64,000 nucleotides of DNA from Patella vulgata. Taxonomy: Eukaryota > Mollusca > Gastropoda > Patellidae. This document shows positions 1 through 15,100 of the stretch, in pieces (positions within the stretch are counted from its first letter, which is position 1; every line of letters begins with the position of its first letter). Location of the stretch: contig NC_065882.2 of the NCBI RefSeq assembly GCF_932274485.2, positions 82,362,767-82,426,766 on the forward strand, read 5' to 3'. The notes beneath the pieces were generated by a model that had not been told where the DNA came from, searched no databases, and saw nothing but the letters and a program-made list of their open reading frames with translations. The position numbers were made by a program, and so were the translations under genes.

Positions 1-163
1 ATATCTGCACCATCTCGTGCTGTAGATAGTAACTTAGGTCAGGTATGGGGTAGCACCACGTCATCATGTACCCATACACTCCATGGATCTCCGAGCTGGT
101 GGTGTGTTGATCTACAACAGGTTTATAATATTGACAGCTTCAAACTATTTAATAGAGATATAC
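1..163 (+). CDS. Gene 1 exon: fucolectin domain, first half (partial)
   Basis: Frame 1 reads through WWCVDLQQVYNIDSFKLFNR and stops being homologous at a GTAAGT donor at 164. It matches the complete exon at 57586-57801 in gene 2 (DWWCVDLQQIYNIDRIKLFN), a hallmark of F-type lectin (eel-fucolectin/tachylectin-4/pentraxin-1) domains. The exon ends in phase 1. The beginning is cut by the window edge. Confidence 0.85.
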
Positions 164-3100
164 GTAAGTGTACATGTAGATCAAGTCAAGTCACAAGATT
201 ACATATCTGATGTCAACTATCACTTAGAAACATTCTGCAATATTAACTTTTAACAAAGGGCATGTTTCAGAACTTGTTCCGTGGAACAATATTGTGTTTC
301 CAAATTGAGACCATGTACCTTACCCCCCCCCCCCCGGGATGTAATGGGTGATAAGACCCTTCGTAGGTGACTAAAATGATCCCTAGCACGGGACAACGTG
401 TTGGCCGTGCGATGCGACCTGTGTCGGTACAGAGTGGAATCCTGGTGAGGATTTGGCCTATGAATCCCTTTCTCTGTAACATATTACTTGTATCTAGCCA
501 GTTTTATTAGGAATTATTGAATAACTTACAATTTATATTTACCGTGGGCGGATAAGCATCATTATGAATTGAAAACCAACATAATGGAAAACCCCATTAG
601 TAAAGACGGATTAGTGACAATCTCAGTTTTGATTTAATCTATTTAGTTTTATCATTTCCAGTTACATAATATGTTAAAGGTCATGCTGAAATAGCACGAA
701 GAAGGATAAGTGTCCAAATCTGTGCTCTTACTATTGCTACCGTACTGAAAAGATAATTCAAACCAATCCTCCATTCTCATAAAAATGAATCTAAAAACAT
801 GTCCAAACTTTTTGTTCCACTGACGCCAAAATATACGATCAATATACGTTGTATTGTCTCACATAATGACCAATATAAGTTATGTACAAGATATTGCAAT
901 AACAGAGACTTTTGGTCGTTCGACAGTCGCTGAGCTATTAAAAAATATATATTTATGTAGAATCTTAATAAAAATTTTAAACTCACAGCAATTTTTGGTT
1001 TCACTAATGTATCATTTCAGAAAGGTTATTCCCCCTTTACCATAGAATCACATCATTTACAGATTTGCAAGGTCCCACCTCCCTAAATTTAGCACGTAGA
1101 TCAACCAGCACGCAGACAAACAGGAAAAATATGATCAAATATATACCGTCGTTTTTTAGGATACACATAGATTCATAAAAACGGTATGGCACAGCATTTC
1201 AGCGTCTAAAAGTAGCAAACATAAACGGTAAAAAGACGAAGGTGTTATACAGACCTTTATCATGGTTAAAATCACATCAAATATATACCGTCGTGTTTTA
1301 GGATACACATAGATTCATAAAAACGCTATGGCACAACATTTCAGCGTTTAAAAGTAGCAAACATAAACGGTAAAAAGACGAAGGTGTTATACAGACCTTT
1401 TCCGTATGAAAGCTGTTAGATACGTGTTGCTGTATCCGTGTGCCGTATCACGTATGAGCAATACACACACATTGATGACAACAAGCGCAAAATGGATACG
1501 GATACGCGATACGGACAAGGAATTTATGCTTACCAAAAAGCCTGTATTATAAATTGTTATACAACGTACTATTTAACATCTTTAACAAATTTTGGTTTGG
1601 TGTCGGTTTTAAAAAGAAAAAAAAGTGGTTATAGAGACTATCTTATTTTTACAGTTCAGGGAAGATTGAGAGGATTTGAGATAAAGATAAGTTCTGGTGA
1701 CCGGTGTGATGAGTCAGGATTTAATTCAGCTACATCATGTCATAATGACACAACACCAACAAACCAGTCTATATATACTATAGAGAGCTGTGATCAAAAC
1801 CAATCTTTATCAGCTAGAACTGTTTTTGTTAGTAATAAGATCGTTACGCTGTGTGAAGTTCAAATATTTTCTGGTAAGATATGATATATAAAACATCACT
1901 GGTAAAATACAACATCACCTACTGATTAAATACATAGATAGAATTCAATGACCATTGAATACCGCTCGGGTTTTTCAATGGTTCAAGAGAGTGTATCCCT
2001 GCGCAATGCGGCAGGGATACACTCGAGTGAACCATTGAATAACCCGAGCGGTATTCAGTGGTCATTGGGTTCTGTTTTTATTCTATAATAACTACATGTA
2101 AATCTCAAAATCACCAATAACGTTAAAATTCATCATACATAGGTTCCGTCCTTTTTTCTTTCTTTTTTACAAAATTTGTGGTTGCCTAGTTGTGACGTCA
2201 TTACTGTTTGACGTAGTTCTGTAAGTGACGTCATTCTGGACAAAAGTAGTACGTTTTCAAGCCATTGAATACAACTATAGGTTATTCAATGGCTGTATCC
2301 CATGGTCGTAGTCAATGATATTTGCTTGTATTTGCAGGTAGTTATAGAATAAAATAAAACATATGATATCATTGATAAAAAGCCGTTATACAAACAATGG
2401 GTTTATCATACAAAAGATTGTAAAAGAGCTGAATTGTTTGGAACATCGATGCGCAGATTTTAATACGCACAAGTGTTGATGAAATGAGTTGTGACAGCAT
2501 CTCAACGGCTAAACCAGAAAAAACCCCATTAAATCTCAATCTTGGGATATATTATTTCTTGGGGTCCTTTTTCAATAAGTAATAACATTTAGAGATTTGT
2601 TAACACGAGAATTTGTAAATCACGTCCTACTAACACACTATAGGTTGGTCTCAGCACATTGCTATGGTAGATGTGTCATAGCGACTATAATCTCGAAAGA
2701 TTTCAACTTGTAAGGACCCAACATTACATAATAAACGGCAAATATAGACCTTTAGGTTATACACAAGAAGCAAACGTCTTATCTAAAAAAAAAACTTTAT
2801 TCATAAACAAAAACATTATTATTTCCATCCAATATTCATACATGCCTTCCATTGATTCCATGCGCCATTATTATTCCCATCCAAAGTTCATATATTATTT
2901 CTATTGATTTCACGCCGCCATTTTCTCATTTATCTTCGGCCGACGTTCATAATATTGAAATATCAATTTAGTAAATTTAATACATGTCTTTGTTTGATAT
3001 GAAAGGAATACAGCTTAAAATAGGCAATTATGTTTTTTAATATTATTTACCATTTGGCAATTTTCTGTATTGGTTTGTCGTTTAGTGTCAATTTCAAATG

Positions 3101-6100
3101 CTGGTCATTTTCAATTCAACATATCTTTATTTAAGATACTGAACGGAACTGAGCCTTTTTTGATTTGATATTACTTTTTAGAGATACAACTTTTACAAAA
3201 CTGTTGATTGCAAGGGATTCCTCAATGACGTTCAAAGGATTTGGCATTGATTTCCTGATTGTTAAGTAAACAGATGTAATTTTGAAGTAGCTCCAAATCT
3301 TAAGACTGTCAGAATATTTCATAGTATCATAAAGTGAATGGAGTTTTTAAATGTGTATCGCCCTATCCTTTGTAGCCTTACATAGACGCGATTGGACCTA
3401 AAAGGACATATTAATGTAAGTAGTATCTGTAGCAGTTCAGCCAAATTTTTACCAAGGAGAGTTGACGCCTTTGTTCTATTCAATAGATTGAATAGGGTAT
3501 TGTTATCCGAACAATGGGGATATGAATATAGATGAATAGGTATTAGAACATAACCTCATTTTTCTTCCAATCAGATACCTTTAAAATGACCATGTGACAC
3601 TGTTCTATTTCATGAAGAATGAAGTTATCTTAAGTACTTGCCATTGGCTGTAGAAAACCCCACCCACAGCTCAGGTCATGGTATGTGATCGCTAATTGGG
3701 ATTAACACAGTAAGCTAACTACACGGTCTGCTGATTTAGGGTGAGCTAAATAAAGGATAAAGACAACAACATTTAATATAATTTAATTGTGGTTATATCT
3801 TAATATTTACAATATAATTTACATGCATTATATTTCAACCGTTACAGTTTTATCTTTTTTTCGCAAAACTACTTTATTTACACAATCTGGAATTATTATT
3901 TCGAGAGTGTTATTAGCACTTGAAGGCACATCTTGGTTTACGCAAGTTTTCAACTTCTTAATTTCCTGAATTTCGTCATTATCTTCTTGTGTACCGGTAG
4001 TTTTAATGTCATTTATTTCAGGCGGCCCCAAAGACTTGCTAACACTATCTTTAATAGAAAATAACTCTCTTTGGTATTTCTGGACAGCGTTGCTTCTATG
4101 GGCACTCCTTGACGTCACAGCCTTATCCGAAAAACCATCATTGTACAAAGTTGTGCAACAAGTTACCCGACCAGAGTGGTTTGATATTGTTCGACCCTCA
4201 ATACTAAGTCCAGCTTGTTGATAAAATTTTTTAAACATTTGAGAAAGTTTATTAAAAGTTATATTGGCAGCACTAAACCTGGGATGTTGACTTTCATCAG
4301 TTACGGTTGTGGTCAGTGGTTTTTTATATAGAAATCCTTTACGGGGAATAAGCGATAGATAATAATCATACATTTTCACCAAACAACGCTCATTATCTGT
4401 GTGTTCATAGTGTTCAATTGGTGTAATTGTCACATTTTTTCGTTTTAATCCACCTTGCGAGTTTTTTTGTATCCTAGGAGTGAATCTTATAAATTTTCTC
4501 TTGTTTTTTTGATCAGTCAAAATTTCAAATTGTTCAGCTTCAATACACTTATGTTGCTCCATACCTCTAAATGCAAAGGCTTTTCCATTATAGAAAAATA
4601 TCGCGTTACTCAGTCCTTCTGCTGTGTTCATAGAAAAAACACCCTTATCCCACATTACTTTTTCCTCTTCTGGAAGCACTGGTTCACATGATTTTACTTT
4701 TGTTCCAAATCCAAGAGATGTCAGTCGTTTCATTTCGGAATCCAATATTTTGCGGAATGTACTAAATTTCTCATCATCATCTCTCAAAATATGCACATTA
4801 TTTCTGTTACAATCATTTTTGATATACCTTTGTAATCCCGAAACAATTTGAACAAGAGTGTTTGGTGGATAATTTGTCGCATCTTTACGCCTTATCTCAA
4901 CAATAAATCTTTGCAGCCAAAATTGTAATTCTTCATCATTTAATGTATTAATGTCCGTAGGAATTAATTTTCCTTTCTCAAAATATGTCTCTGGCTTAGA
5001 GTTCCTATTATCAACCCAGTCCTTCCATAAATTTAACGCCCATTTGTTGTTGTTTCTGGTCTTGATTGGAACTGAACATTTTTGTATATTTTCTAAATCT
5101 GCCTGCTTCACAGGACTAGAAAAACGTCCTTTATTATCACGAGTCACACATGGCATATCCACTAGTTGTTGCGTTGGAATATCCATCACTTGCGATAGGC
5201 TAATTAGTTCATCATCTGATGGAAACGATGCCCAGTCGACAGCAAAATCTGGCACATCCATATTGAAGTACATTTACTATAGTGACTATAAAATTACTAC
5301 TGAATGAATGAAGGAACATAATAAGATTAAAGTTGTACTCATTAACGATCAAAAGTTACTTGTAATCACTTGTAATCACCTTTAATCTCTTAATCTCATG
5401 ACTTATACAGGTGACATTGAATGACTCCACCCAATTGTCAATCACTCTATGACCACACCTACAAATTATTCAACTTTAACAAATTTCATATTTCAATTAG
5501 TTTTCCCCAAATATTTTATGAAATATAAATAATACAAATATCATACTATATTTTGTATAAGTTTTGAAAGTAGAGATCATGTTCTAAGTGAGTTAGAACC
5601 CATGACTTATACAGGTGACATTGAATGACTCCACCCAATTGTCAATCACTCTATGACCACACCTACAAATTATTCAACTTTAACAAATTTCATATTTCAA
5701 TTAGTTTTCCCCAAATATTTTATGAAATATAAATAATACAAATATCATACTATATTTTGTATAAGTTTTGAAAGTAGAGATCATGTTCTAAGTGAGTTAG
5801 AACCCATATAGAAAATTCTTCATGGTTTAGAAAGGGCAATTCTTCATGGTTTAGAAAGGGCTACGCCCTTTCTAAACCATGAAGAATTTTCTATATGGGT
5901 TCTAACTCTTACTTGTTATAATGAACTCTTGTTTATCCTTTGACCTCGTTTGACTTCTGTAACGAGGTTAGATGCGGGGTCACGAATTGTTTATTGTGGG
6001 AGAGTGGGGTTGGGTTGCCCCTTTATAGACAGCCGCGTCGGGGTTCGTGTTGAGGTCAGGTTGTGCGTGGTCTAGCGTTAAGGGCTAATGTTAAGATTGA

Positions 6101-9100
6101 CCATTGATTGGATTGCGATTGTTTATCCGGGGTTGGTTACTTATACCCCCCTCCCCCTTCCACTCAGTTACCAGCCCCCCCCCCCCCACACACACACACA
6201 CCTGAGATAATTTTACTTGCGAGGAACCACCCCCCTGGGTGTGATAGGCTTCGGAAAGGAGGGTTTGTACGCCAATATATACACGGGCCTCAGTTTTTCG
6301 TCGTAGCCGGACGAGCGCGAGGCCAGACAATCGCGACGAAGTTATTCGGCCAATGCAGGGATTAAACGTGCGATCTGCAGGCTAGCGAACCGGCGACTTA
6401 ACCACATAGAGGCTCCTTGATAAAGGACCGCGTAGCAGACGATATGGCACGCGTGACTGACCCCTTGTGAATGGTTGTAACGGCAAAGTGAACATACACT
6501 TCTCAATGGATGCAATCAACCATGAATTTACACAGATAATAGTATTATCTGTATATTATAAATGTTTTCTGGCAATATCAACCAAAATTTAACGTTAAAT
6601 TTAACATATACATATATCTCAATTTTTATGTATAAAAAGACCGAATCAGATTAAAAGCAAAGACCATTTACTCAACACAAGTTAAATCTAAATATACTAA
6701 ACCATTATCAATAAATAAATGGAGAAATAGAGAGATGAAACGGAAAACTGCCGCATATTCAATTTGAGCAATAAAATAAGCGGTAACCCTAGATAACCGA
6801 GAATTCATTGCACATACAAGACGATGTTGTCTTTAATCACTGATTATTTATCATAAATATCGAAGCCCAATAAATTCTCGAATTTTACATTCCCAAGTCT
6901 TTTTCCGTGGGTTTTTATCTTAGAATCTTTATCAACTTGATAAAGGTACGCGCCAAACGCTCACTAACGCTGGGAGATTTAGACAATCACAGCGTGCTAC
7001 CTTTCACGTTACTCGAGCAGCCAACACTAATCGTCGCAGTTGCCAATTAGAGAAACCTTACATTTTTGATTTTTGTCTTAATAACGAGTAATTGCTCCAC
7101 CAATCCTCAGACATTCAGCAATTCGTCGTGGCATGCTCCTAATGAACCGTCCAATCACGATTTGGGGAAATCTGATCCACTCATCTTGCAGTGCCACGGC
7201 CAATTCTTGCAGTGTTGTTGGTTGACGTTGACGCCGACGAACACGTCTCCCGATCAAATTAAACGTAGTACACTAAAGTAAAGATACCATAAACAGGAAA
7301 TCTTATGCAAGAATCGATAGGAAAGCAAACATGGATAGGATAAACCAGCAGGCGAGAGTTTTCATCAACCCATCCTTGAAGTGTCAAATTTGACAATGAA
7401 CCCCTCCCCCGTGGTTCTGTTGGGGTGATAAGTTCTTCATCTGTGAACATACTCTTAGAGCATGTCCATGACTATTTATCATATCACAACCTACATAGGT
7501 ATTTTCATTGCAATATCCCCTACTTTTTTGAAGAGTATAACGGTTTTTCATTCAAAATCAAAATAAAAGAATCTTCACTGGGTAGTTTTTGTTCTTCGAA
7601 TATTGAAATCTCTTGAACGCATCTTTACATACTGCAATTACATTAACCCCCCCCCCCCCCCCGCCAAAAAAAAATAAATCAAAAAGTTGAAAAATCAACT
7701 TTAATCCACACAAAACAAGGACTATTACCTTCTCAAGAAAATTAAACCGCACTCTTAACACTCTTTGCTGTGCTGGAGCTGGGTCAACTGATAGCAAAGA
7801 ACTTAAGAATTAGTATTTGTAATGGGGCTGTTCATACTAATTATTCCGTTATAAAAGGACTGATTTGGGTCAGAAGTTTAAAATATCTAGAATCAATATA
7901 CTGGGCTTTAAATGTCGCCTATTATTCGACTACGTGGACGTACTCCGAAATGAGTGTACTACAAAAACCAAGGTCCTGTACCTTGAAAACGTAAATCTTG
8001 ATGTCCTTAGAACAATCACTGGATTAGTGAGAGCTACATCTTATAACCTATCGTAAATTGCATCAGGGTTCACTTCGATTAAAATGAGACGGTGGCCCCA
8101 TAAACTAACCCTGTTTTACGAAATGGCAAATTTAGAAATTCTCGTTTGCAATTGTCGAAATCATTTATTTATTTGGACATTTATTGTTTTAAAGAAAGAA
8201 TTCATACTTTATTTTTCTTGCCAAAATATTTTTAGACAAAACAAATTTTCAAATTGTGGAACCTTTGAAAACTAGTAGATGTCATTTAAATTTGACCCCC
8301 CGCCCCGGTCCCGCCCCTCACATGCGCACACACCCACAAACACCCAACACCCCATCACAGACTTTAACATCAACACGAATAATATCTTTTCATGTTGTTT
8401 TATTATAAAATGTATATATTCCCCCCTACGGTCGTTTTTTTTTAAGTTATGCATACCAATCTTACTCACCTTTATCTCAAAAATGATGATTAGAACGCTA
8501 CAGTACACATGTAATGGTGAAAAGACAGACAACCTGGCCCCGAGTTCACAAAGCATTCTCAGACTTAAGTCAAGAATTTACTCAAAATTGCTCAGCTTAT
8601 TGTAACCAAAATATAGCCCATTATAAAACTGTTGTTGTTTTAATGTATCAAATACATCAATAAGGAACTATGTGCAAAGTTTTGTGTTTCTGGATCAAAG
8701 ATATTTCTAATAAACAGTGATCGAAAGTTGAGTAAATTTTCAACTTAAGTCTGAGAATGCTTTGTGAACTTGGGGCCAGCACGAATAATACCTTTTCATG
8801 TTGTTTATTACAAAATGTATATATTTCTTCCACGGTAGTTTATTTTTAAAAATATGCATACCAACCTTACTCTTTTTTCTCCTCAAAAATTGGTGATTAG
8901 AACGCTCCGTTACTCATGTCATTGTTTTTTTGTCTTTATGTATTTTCATTATCTATTTGAACTCCCTTTTCAGCCTGAAACACGTAACTTATTATATTCT
9001 TGAAATATCACAAGTAAATGATATAGCCGCGTGTGCAACTATTATATCGTTTAGTTTCGAGTAATATTCATTTTGAGCTTTTTAAAGCATCCCCGTGGGA

Positions 9101-12100
9101 AAATATTATCTAAAATACTTAATCATTCAATATTCCATTATTTTGAAAATAAAAACCACACAAAAAAATGTTTAGGAAGCAAATTTCTGAGCGTTAATAT
9201 CCCCGTGAATAATATTATCTAAAATACTAAATCATTCGAGTTACCGTATATCCCCAAAACCTGTAAGAAATAAATTAATTGTTAATTATCATCCTAGTTT
9301 ATACATGCAATGTGTTCATTTTATTGTATTTCATACTTGGTCATTTTTGAGAGTAAATAGCAGTTTTATCAATAATTTTCTCAAATTGCATCAATCACAC
9401 ACCAAAAATCAATTGTGATTAGCTTATCAAACCGGGGAAATTTGTTGCATTAAGAAATACCTTTATTCGGACATTGATTTACTATAACATTAATACATCA
9501 GCAGTAACTATAAAAAACGTTAAAGGAGCTAAATCGCTAATATTTATGGGACCTAGAAATTGACAGAAATGGGTCGCAACGAATATAATAATGTAATATG
9601 AATGTATATAAACTGATTTACATTCAATCGTTTCTGTTTTTACCGTAATTTCTAATCAGTTATGTTCGGCGAAATGCGCCAAAGTCTCAATTGAATGACG
9701 ATCTTTAGCGTCTGGTTATTCCAGTCTAAACCGATGGTATTTATTGCGCATGCTCTCCATATAAGAATATAGCATTGACATGACTTGTGGAATATGTCTA
9801 GCCTCGATCTTCGAGACCCTTGTGCCAAATGGCACTGAAACGCATTATGGTACACGATTCGTGTACCAGTGGTAAAATGTTTCTTTTGTCTTGAATATTG
9901 GATATCAGAAGCTCATCTATTCCTTGTAAGATCACAAGACCAATGCTGATTTGAATTGACAAATAATTCGTGTTTTCAATGTCGAAGATTTTGATGATAT
10001 TGAGTTAGAAACTTAGCTACTTTAACAATAATTTTTGTAGATATGGAAAAAAGATATTGATCACATAGAAATACCAACTTTTTTTAAAGATATGGAAAAA
10101 GATGTTGATCACATAGAAATACCAAATTTATATTCCATAAATGGTAGATGTAGACATTAAACATACATTATGCAAGGACTATATCTCCATATTGCAGGAC
10201 TTCCTTTAGGCCTGAAATGTTTTCTAAATTATTAATTAGACATTAATTAACTGATCCAAGGCCATAATTAACTGATCCAAGGCCATAATCAACTCTCGAT
10301 TGCTTCGGATTTCTCAGATATTAAATAGATTAGAACGGTTCAGCTATATTTTAATGGCTGCAATTATTGCAACGTCTTGTCAAACCTTCAAAAGCTAATA
10401 TCTTCTCTCGCAATAGAGTAATTGGAATGAAAATTTCAAATTATTCATCTTACCAATCGGTGCATAGATACGATAAGCATTCATTAAAAATCACAGAGAA
10501 TATAAAATATGTGACTTGGACAAAAATATTACTTTATGATATATATGTCCAGACTGAAAAATCTCTGTTCAGACTGATATAATAAAATATCTGCAGTTTA
10601 TAGGGAACTCTGTAAGATGCACCTAAATATATACCACTGTTTTATTTCGAACAAGTATAAAAACATTTCATTGGAGAGATTAAACATTATTGACAAAGAT
10701 TTATAATGATGTTTAGTTATTTTCGAAAGATATTTACTCGTGAAGAAAGGTTTGTTAAATAATCTCTTCAGTGTTTAATCAATTGTAACGGTGATTTTCC
10801 GAGTTGTTTGACTTGAACCGTGAATTTTAAATATGTTTTGTACTAGACAATGTAACGGCATATATATACATTTCGATAATTGCACTTTTATTAAAGTTCA
10901 AATGTTCGGGGTGCATATTCCATATGTCGTGAATGCGGCGAGGAAAATGATGCATGCCTATTTTTTAAGTCTTCATAATAAACCATCTAGAAACCTCAAT
11001 TTAAAGCCGGAAATCAGCTGTATCGCGTTATGGGGAATGGAAGTAATTGTATAAGGTATTAGACAGGGAAAGATTTGTCAATGAATGTCGGTGAAGTGGA
11101 AATTTCCAAATAATGTTTAACCCGTTTCAAAACATATTTAAAATTCACGGTTCAAGTCAAACAACTCGGAAAATCACCGTTACAATTGATTAAACACTGA
11201 AGAGATTATTTAACAAACCTTACTTCACGAGTAAATATCTTTCGAAAATAACTAAACATCATTATAAATCTATGTCAATAATGTTTAATCTCTCCAATGA
11301 AATGTTTTTATACTTGTTCGAAATAAAACAGTGGTATATATTTAGGTGCATCTTACAGAGTTCCCTATAAACTGCAGATATTTTATTATATCAGTCTGAA
11401 CAGAGATTTTTCAGTCTGGACATATATATCATAAAGTAAAATGTTTGTCCAAGTCACATATTTTATATTCTCTGTGATTTTTAATGAATGCTTATCGTAT
11501 CTATGCACCGATTGGTAAGATTTTTCCATGAACGTATGAATTTTGAAGTGTTGTTTGTTGTTTATTCACTTACATTCATGGTTATTATATCTTGGAATCG
11601 TTATGCTTTATCCCTGTTATGTATATTTCCGGTAGATTATTATAAAATTGTAAAATTTCATATAAAAAACAAACTTGTAACTTTTATCTTTAACTTAAAG
11701 ATACAGTATGTAAGATTTCGATAAAGAGCTAGCCATTCTTGCTATAATAGTTCGACAATAGATAATGTAAAGTGAATAATTTGAAATTTTCATTCCAATT
11801 ACTCTATTGCGAGAGAAGATATTAGCTTTTGAAGGTTTGACAAGACGTTGCAATAATTGCAGCCATTTAAATATGGCTGAACCGTTCTAATCTATTTAAT
11901 ATCTGAGAAATCCGAAGCAATCGAGAGTTGATTATGGCCTTGGATCAGTTAATTATGGCCTTGGATCAGTTAATTAATGTCTAATTAATAATTTAGAAAA
12001 CATTTCAGGCCTAAAGGAAGTCCTGCAATAGGGAGATATAGTCCTTGCATAATGTATGTTTAATGTCTACATCTACCATTTATGGAATATAAATTTGGTA

Positions 12101-15100
12101 TTTCTATGTGATCAACATCTTTTTTCCATATCTTTAAAAAAAATTTGGTATTTCTATGTGATCAATATCTTTTTTTCCATATCTACAAAAATTATTGTTA
12201 AAGTAGCTAAGTCTCTAACTCAATATCATCAAAATCTTCGACATTGAAAACACGAATTATTTGTCAATTCAAATCAGCATTGGTCTTGTGATCTTACAAG
12301 GAATAGATGAGCTTCTGATATCCAATATTCAAGACAAAAGAAACATTTTACCACTGGTACACGAATCGTGTACCATAATGCGTTTCAGTGCCATTTGGCA
12401 CAAGGGGCTCGAAGATCGAGGCTAGACATATTCCACAAGTCATGTCAATGCTATATTCTTATATGGAGAGCATGCGCAATAAATACCATCGGTTTAGACT
12501 GGAATAACCAGACGCTAAAGATCGTCATTCAATTGAGACTTTGGCGCATTTCGCCGAACATAACTGATTAGAAATTACGGTAAAAACAGAAACGATTGAA
12601 TGTAAATCAGTTTATATACATTCATATTACATTATTATATTCGTTGCGACCCATTTCTGTCAATTTCTAGGTCCCATAAATATTAGCGATTTAGCTCCCT
12701 TAACGTTTTTAATAGTTACTGCTGATGTATTAATGTTATAGTAAATCAATGTCCGAATATAGGTATTTCTTATTGCAACAAATTTCCCCCGTTTGATAAG
12801 CTAATCACAATTGACGTTTGGTGTGTGATTGATGCAATTTGAGAAAATTATTGATAAAACTGCTATTTACTCTCAAAAATGACCAAGTATGAAATACTAT
12901 AAAATGAACACATTGCATGTATAAACTAGGATGATAATTAACAATTAATTTATTTCTTACAGGTTTTGGGGATATACGGTAACTCGAATGATTTAGTATT
13001 TTAGATAATATTATTCACGGGGATATTAACGATCAGAAATTTGCTTCCTAAACATTTTTTTGTGTGGTTTTTATTTTCAAAATAATGGAATATTGAATGA
13101 TTAAGTATTTTAGATAATATTTTCCCACGGGGATGCTTTAAAAAGCTCAAAATGAATATTACTCGAAACTAAACGATATAATAGTTGCACACGCGGCTAT
13201 TACTCGAAACTAAACGATATAATAGTTGCACACGCGGCTATATCATTTACTTGTGATATTTCAAGAATATAATAAGTTACGTGTTTCAGGCTGAAAAGGG
13301 AGTTCAAATAGATAATGAAAATACATAAAGACAAAAAAACAATGACATGAGTAACGGAGCGTTCTAATCACCAATTTTTGAGGAGAAAAAAGAGTAAGGT
13401 TGGTATGCATATTTTTAAAAATAAACTACCGTGGAAGAAATATATACATTTTGTAATAAACAACATGAAAAGGTATTATTCGTGCTGGTTGTCTGTCTTT
13501 TCACCATTACATGTGTACTGGAGCGTTCTAATCATCATTTTTGAGATAAAGGTGAGTAAGATAGGTATGCATAATTTAAAAAAAACGACCGTAGGGGGGA
13601 ATATATACATTTTATAATAAAACAACATGAAAAGATATTATTCGTGTTTATGTTAAAGTCTGTGATGGGGTGTTGGGTGTTTGTGGGTGTGTGCGCATGT
13701 GAGGGGCGGGACCGGGGGGGGGGGGGGGTCAAATTTAAATGACATCTACTAGTTTTCAAAGGTTCCACAATTTGAAAATTTGTTTTGTCTAAAAATATTT
13801 TGGCAAGAAGTATAAAATATTCCCCAAAATAAAAAAAAATAAAGTATGAATTCTTTCTTTAAAACAATAAATGTCCAAATAAATAAATGATTTCGACAAT
13901 TGCAAACGAGAATTTCTAAATTCGCCATTTCGTAAAACAGGGTTAGTTTATGGGGCAACCGTCTCATTTTAATCGAAGTGAACCCTGATGCAATTTACGA
14001 TAGGTTATAAGATGTAGCTCTCACTAATCCAGTGATTGTTCTAAGGACATCAAGATTTACGTTTTCAAGGTACAGGACCTTGGTTTTTGTAGTACACTCA
14101 TTTCGGAGTACGTCCACGTAGTCGAATAATAGGCGACATTTAAAGCCCAGTATATTGATTCTAGATATTTTAAACTTCTGACACAAATCTGTCCTTTTAT
14201 AACGGAATAATTAGTATGAACAGCCCCATTACAAATACTAATTCTTAACTTCTTTGCTATCAGTTAACCCAGCTCCAGCACAGCAAAGAGTGTTAAGAGT
14301 GCGGTTTAATTTTCTTGAGAAGGTAATAGTCCTTGTTTTGTGTGGATTAAAGTTGATTTTTCAACTTTTTGATTTTTTTTTTTGGCGGGGGGGGGGGGGG
14401 GGTGTGTAATGTAATTGCAGTATGTAAAGATGCGTTCAAGAGATTTCAATATTCGAAGAACAAAAACTACCCAGTGAAGATTCTTTTATTTTGATTTTGA
14501 ATGAAAAGCCGTTATACTCTTCAAAATTTTGAATGAAAAACCGTTATACTCTTCAAAAAAGTAGGGGATATTGCAATGAAAATACCTATGCAGTTGTGAT
14601 ATGATAAATAGTCATGGACATGCTCTAATAGTATGTTCACAGATGAAGAACTTATCACCCCAACAGAACCACGGGGGGAGGGGTTCATTGTCAAATTTGA
14701 CACTTCAAGGATGGGTTGATGAAAACTCTCGCCTGCTGGTTTATCCTATCCATGTTTGCTTTCCTATCGATTCTTGCATAAGATTTCCTGTTTATGGTAT
14801 CTTTACTTTAGTGTACTACGTTTAATTTGATCGGGAGACGTGTTCGTCGGCGTCAACGTCAACCAACAACACTGCAAGAATTGGCCGTGGCACTGCAAGA
14901 TGAGTGGATCAGATTTCCCCAAATCGTGATTGGACGGTTCATTAGGAGCATGCCACGACGAATTGCTGAATGTCTGAGGATTGGTGGAGCAATTACTCGT
15001 TATTAAGACAAAAATCAAAAATGTAAGGTTTCTCTAATTGGCAACTGCGACGATTAGTGTTGGCTGCTCGAGTAACGTGAAAGGTAGCACGCTGTGATTG

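Larger units (their letters stand above)
3545..5914 (-). mobile_element. Crypton-type tyrosine-recombinase transposon
   Basis: The left palindrome arm is interrupted between GGTATT (to 3544) and GTTATAATG (from 5915); the right arm has these joined without a gap, so 2,370 bases were inserted after the palindrome formed. The insert holds one intact recombinase gene (minus strand), a 204-bp tandem duplication upstream of it and a hairpin at one end. No terminal inverted repeats are evident, as expected for Cryptons. Confidence 0.8.

Noticed and set aside
3828-5307. Plus-strand open frames over the recombinase gene
   Set aside because: They are antisense shadows of the 481-residue minus-strand gene.
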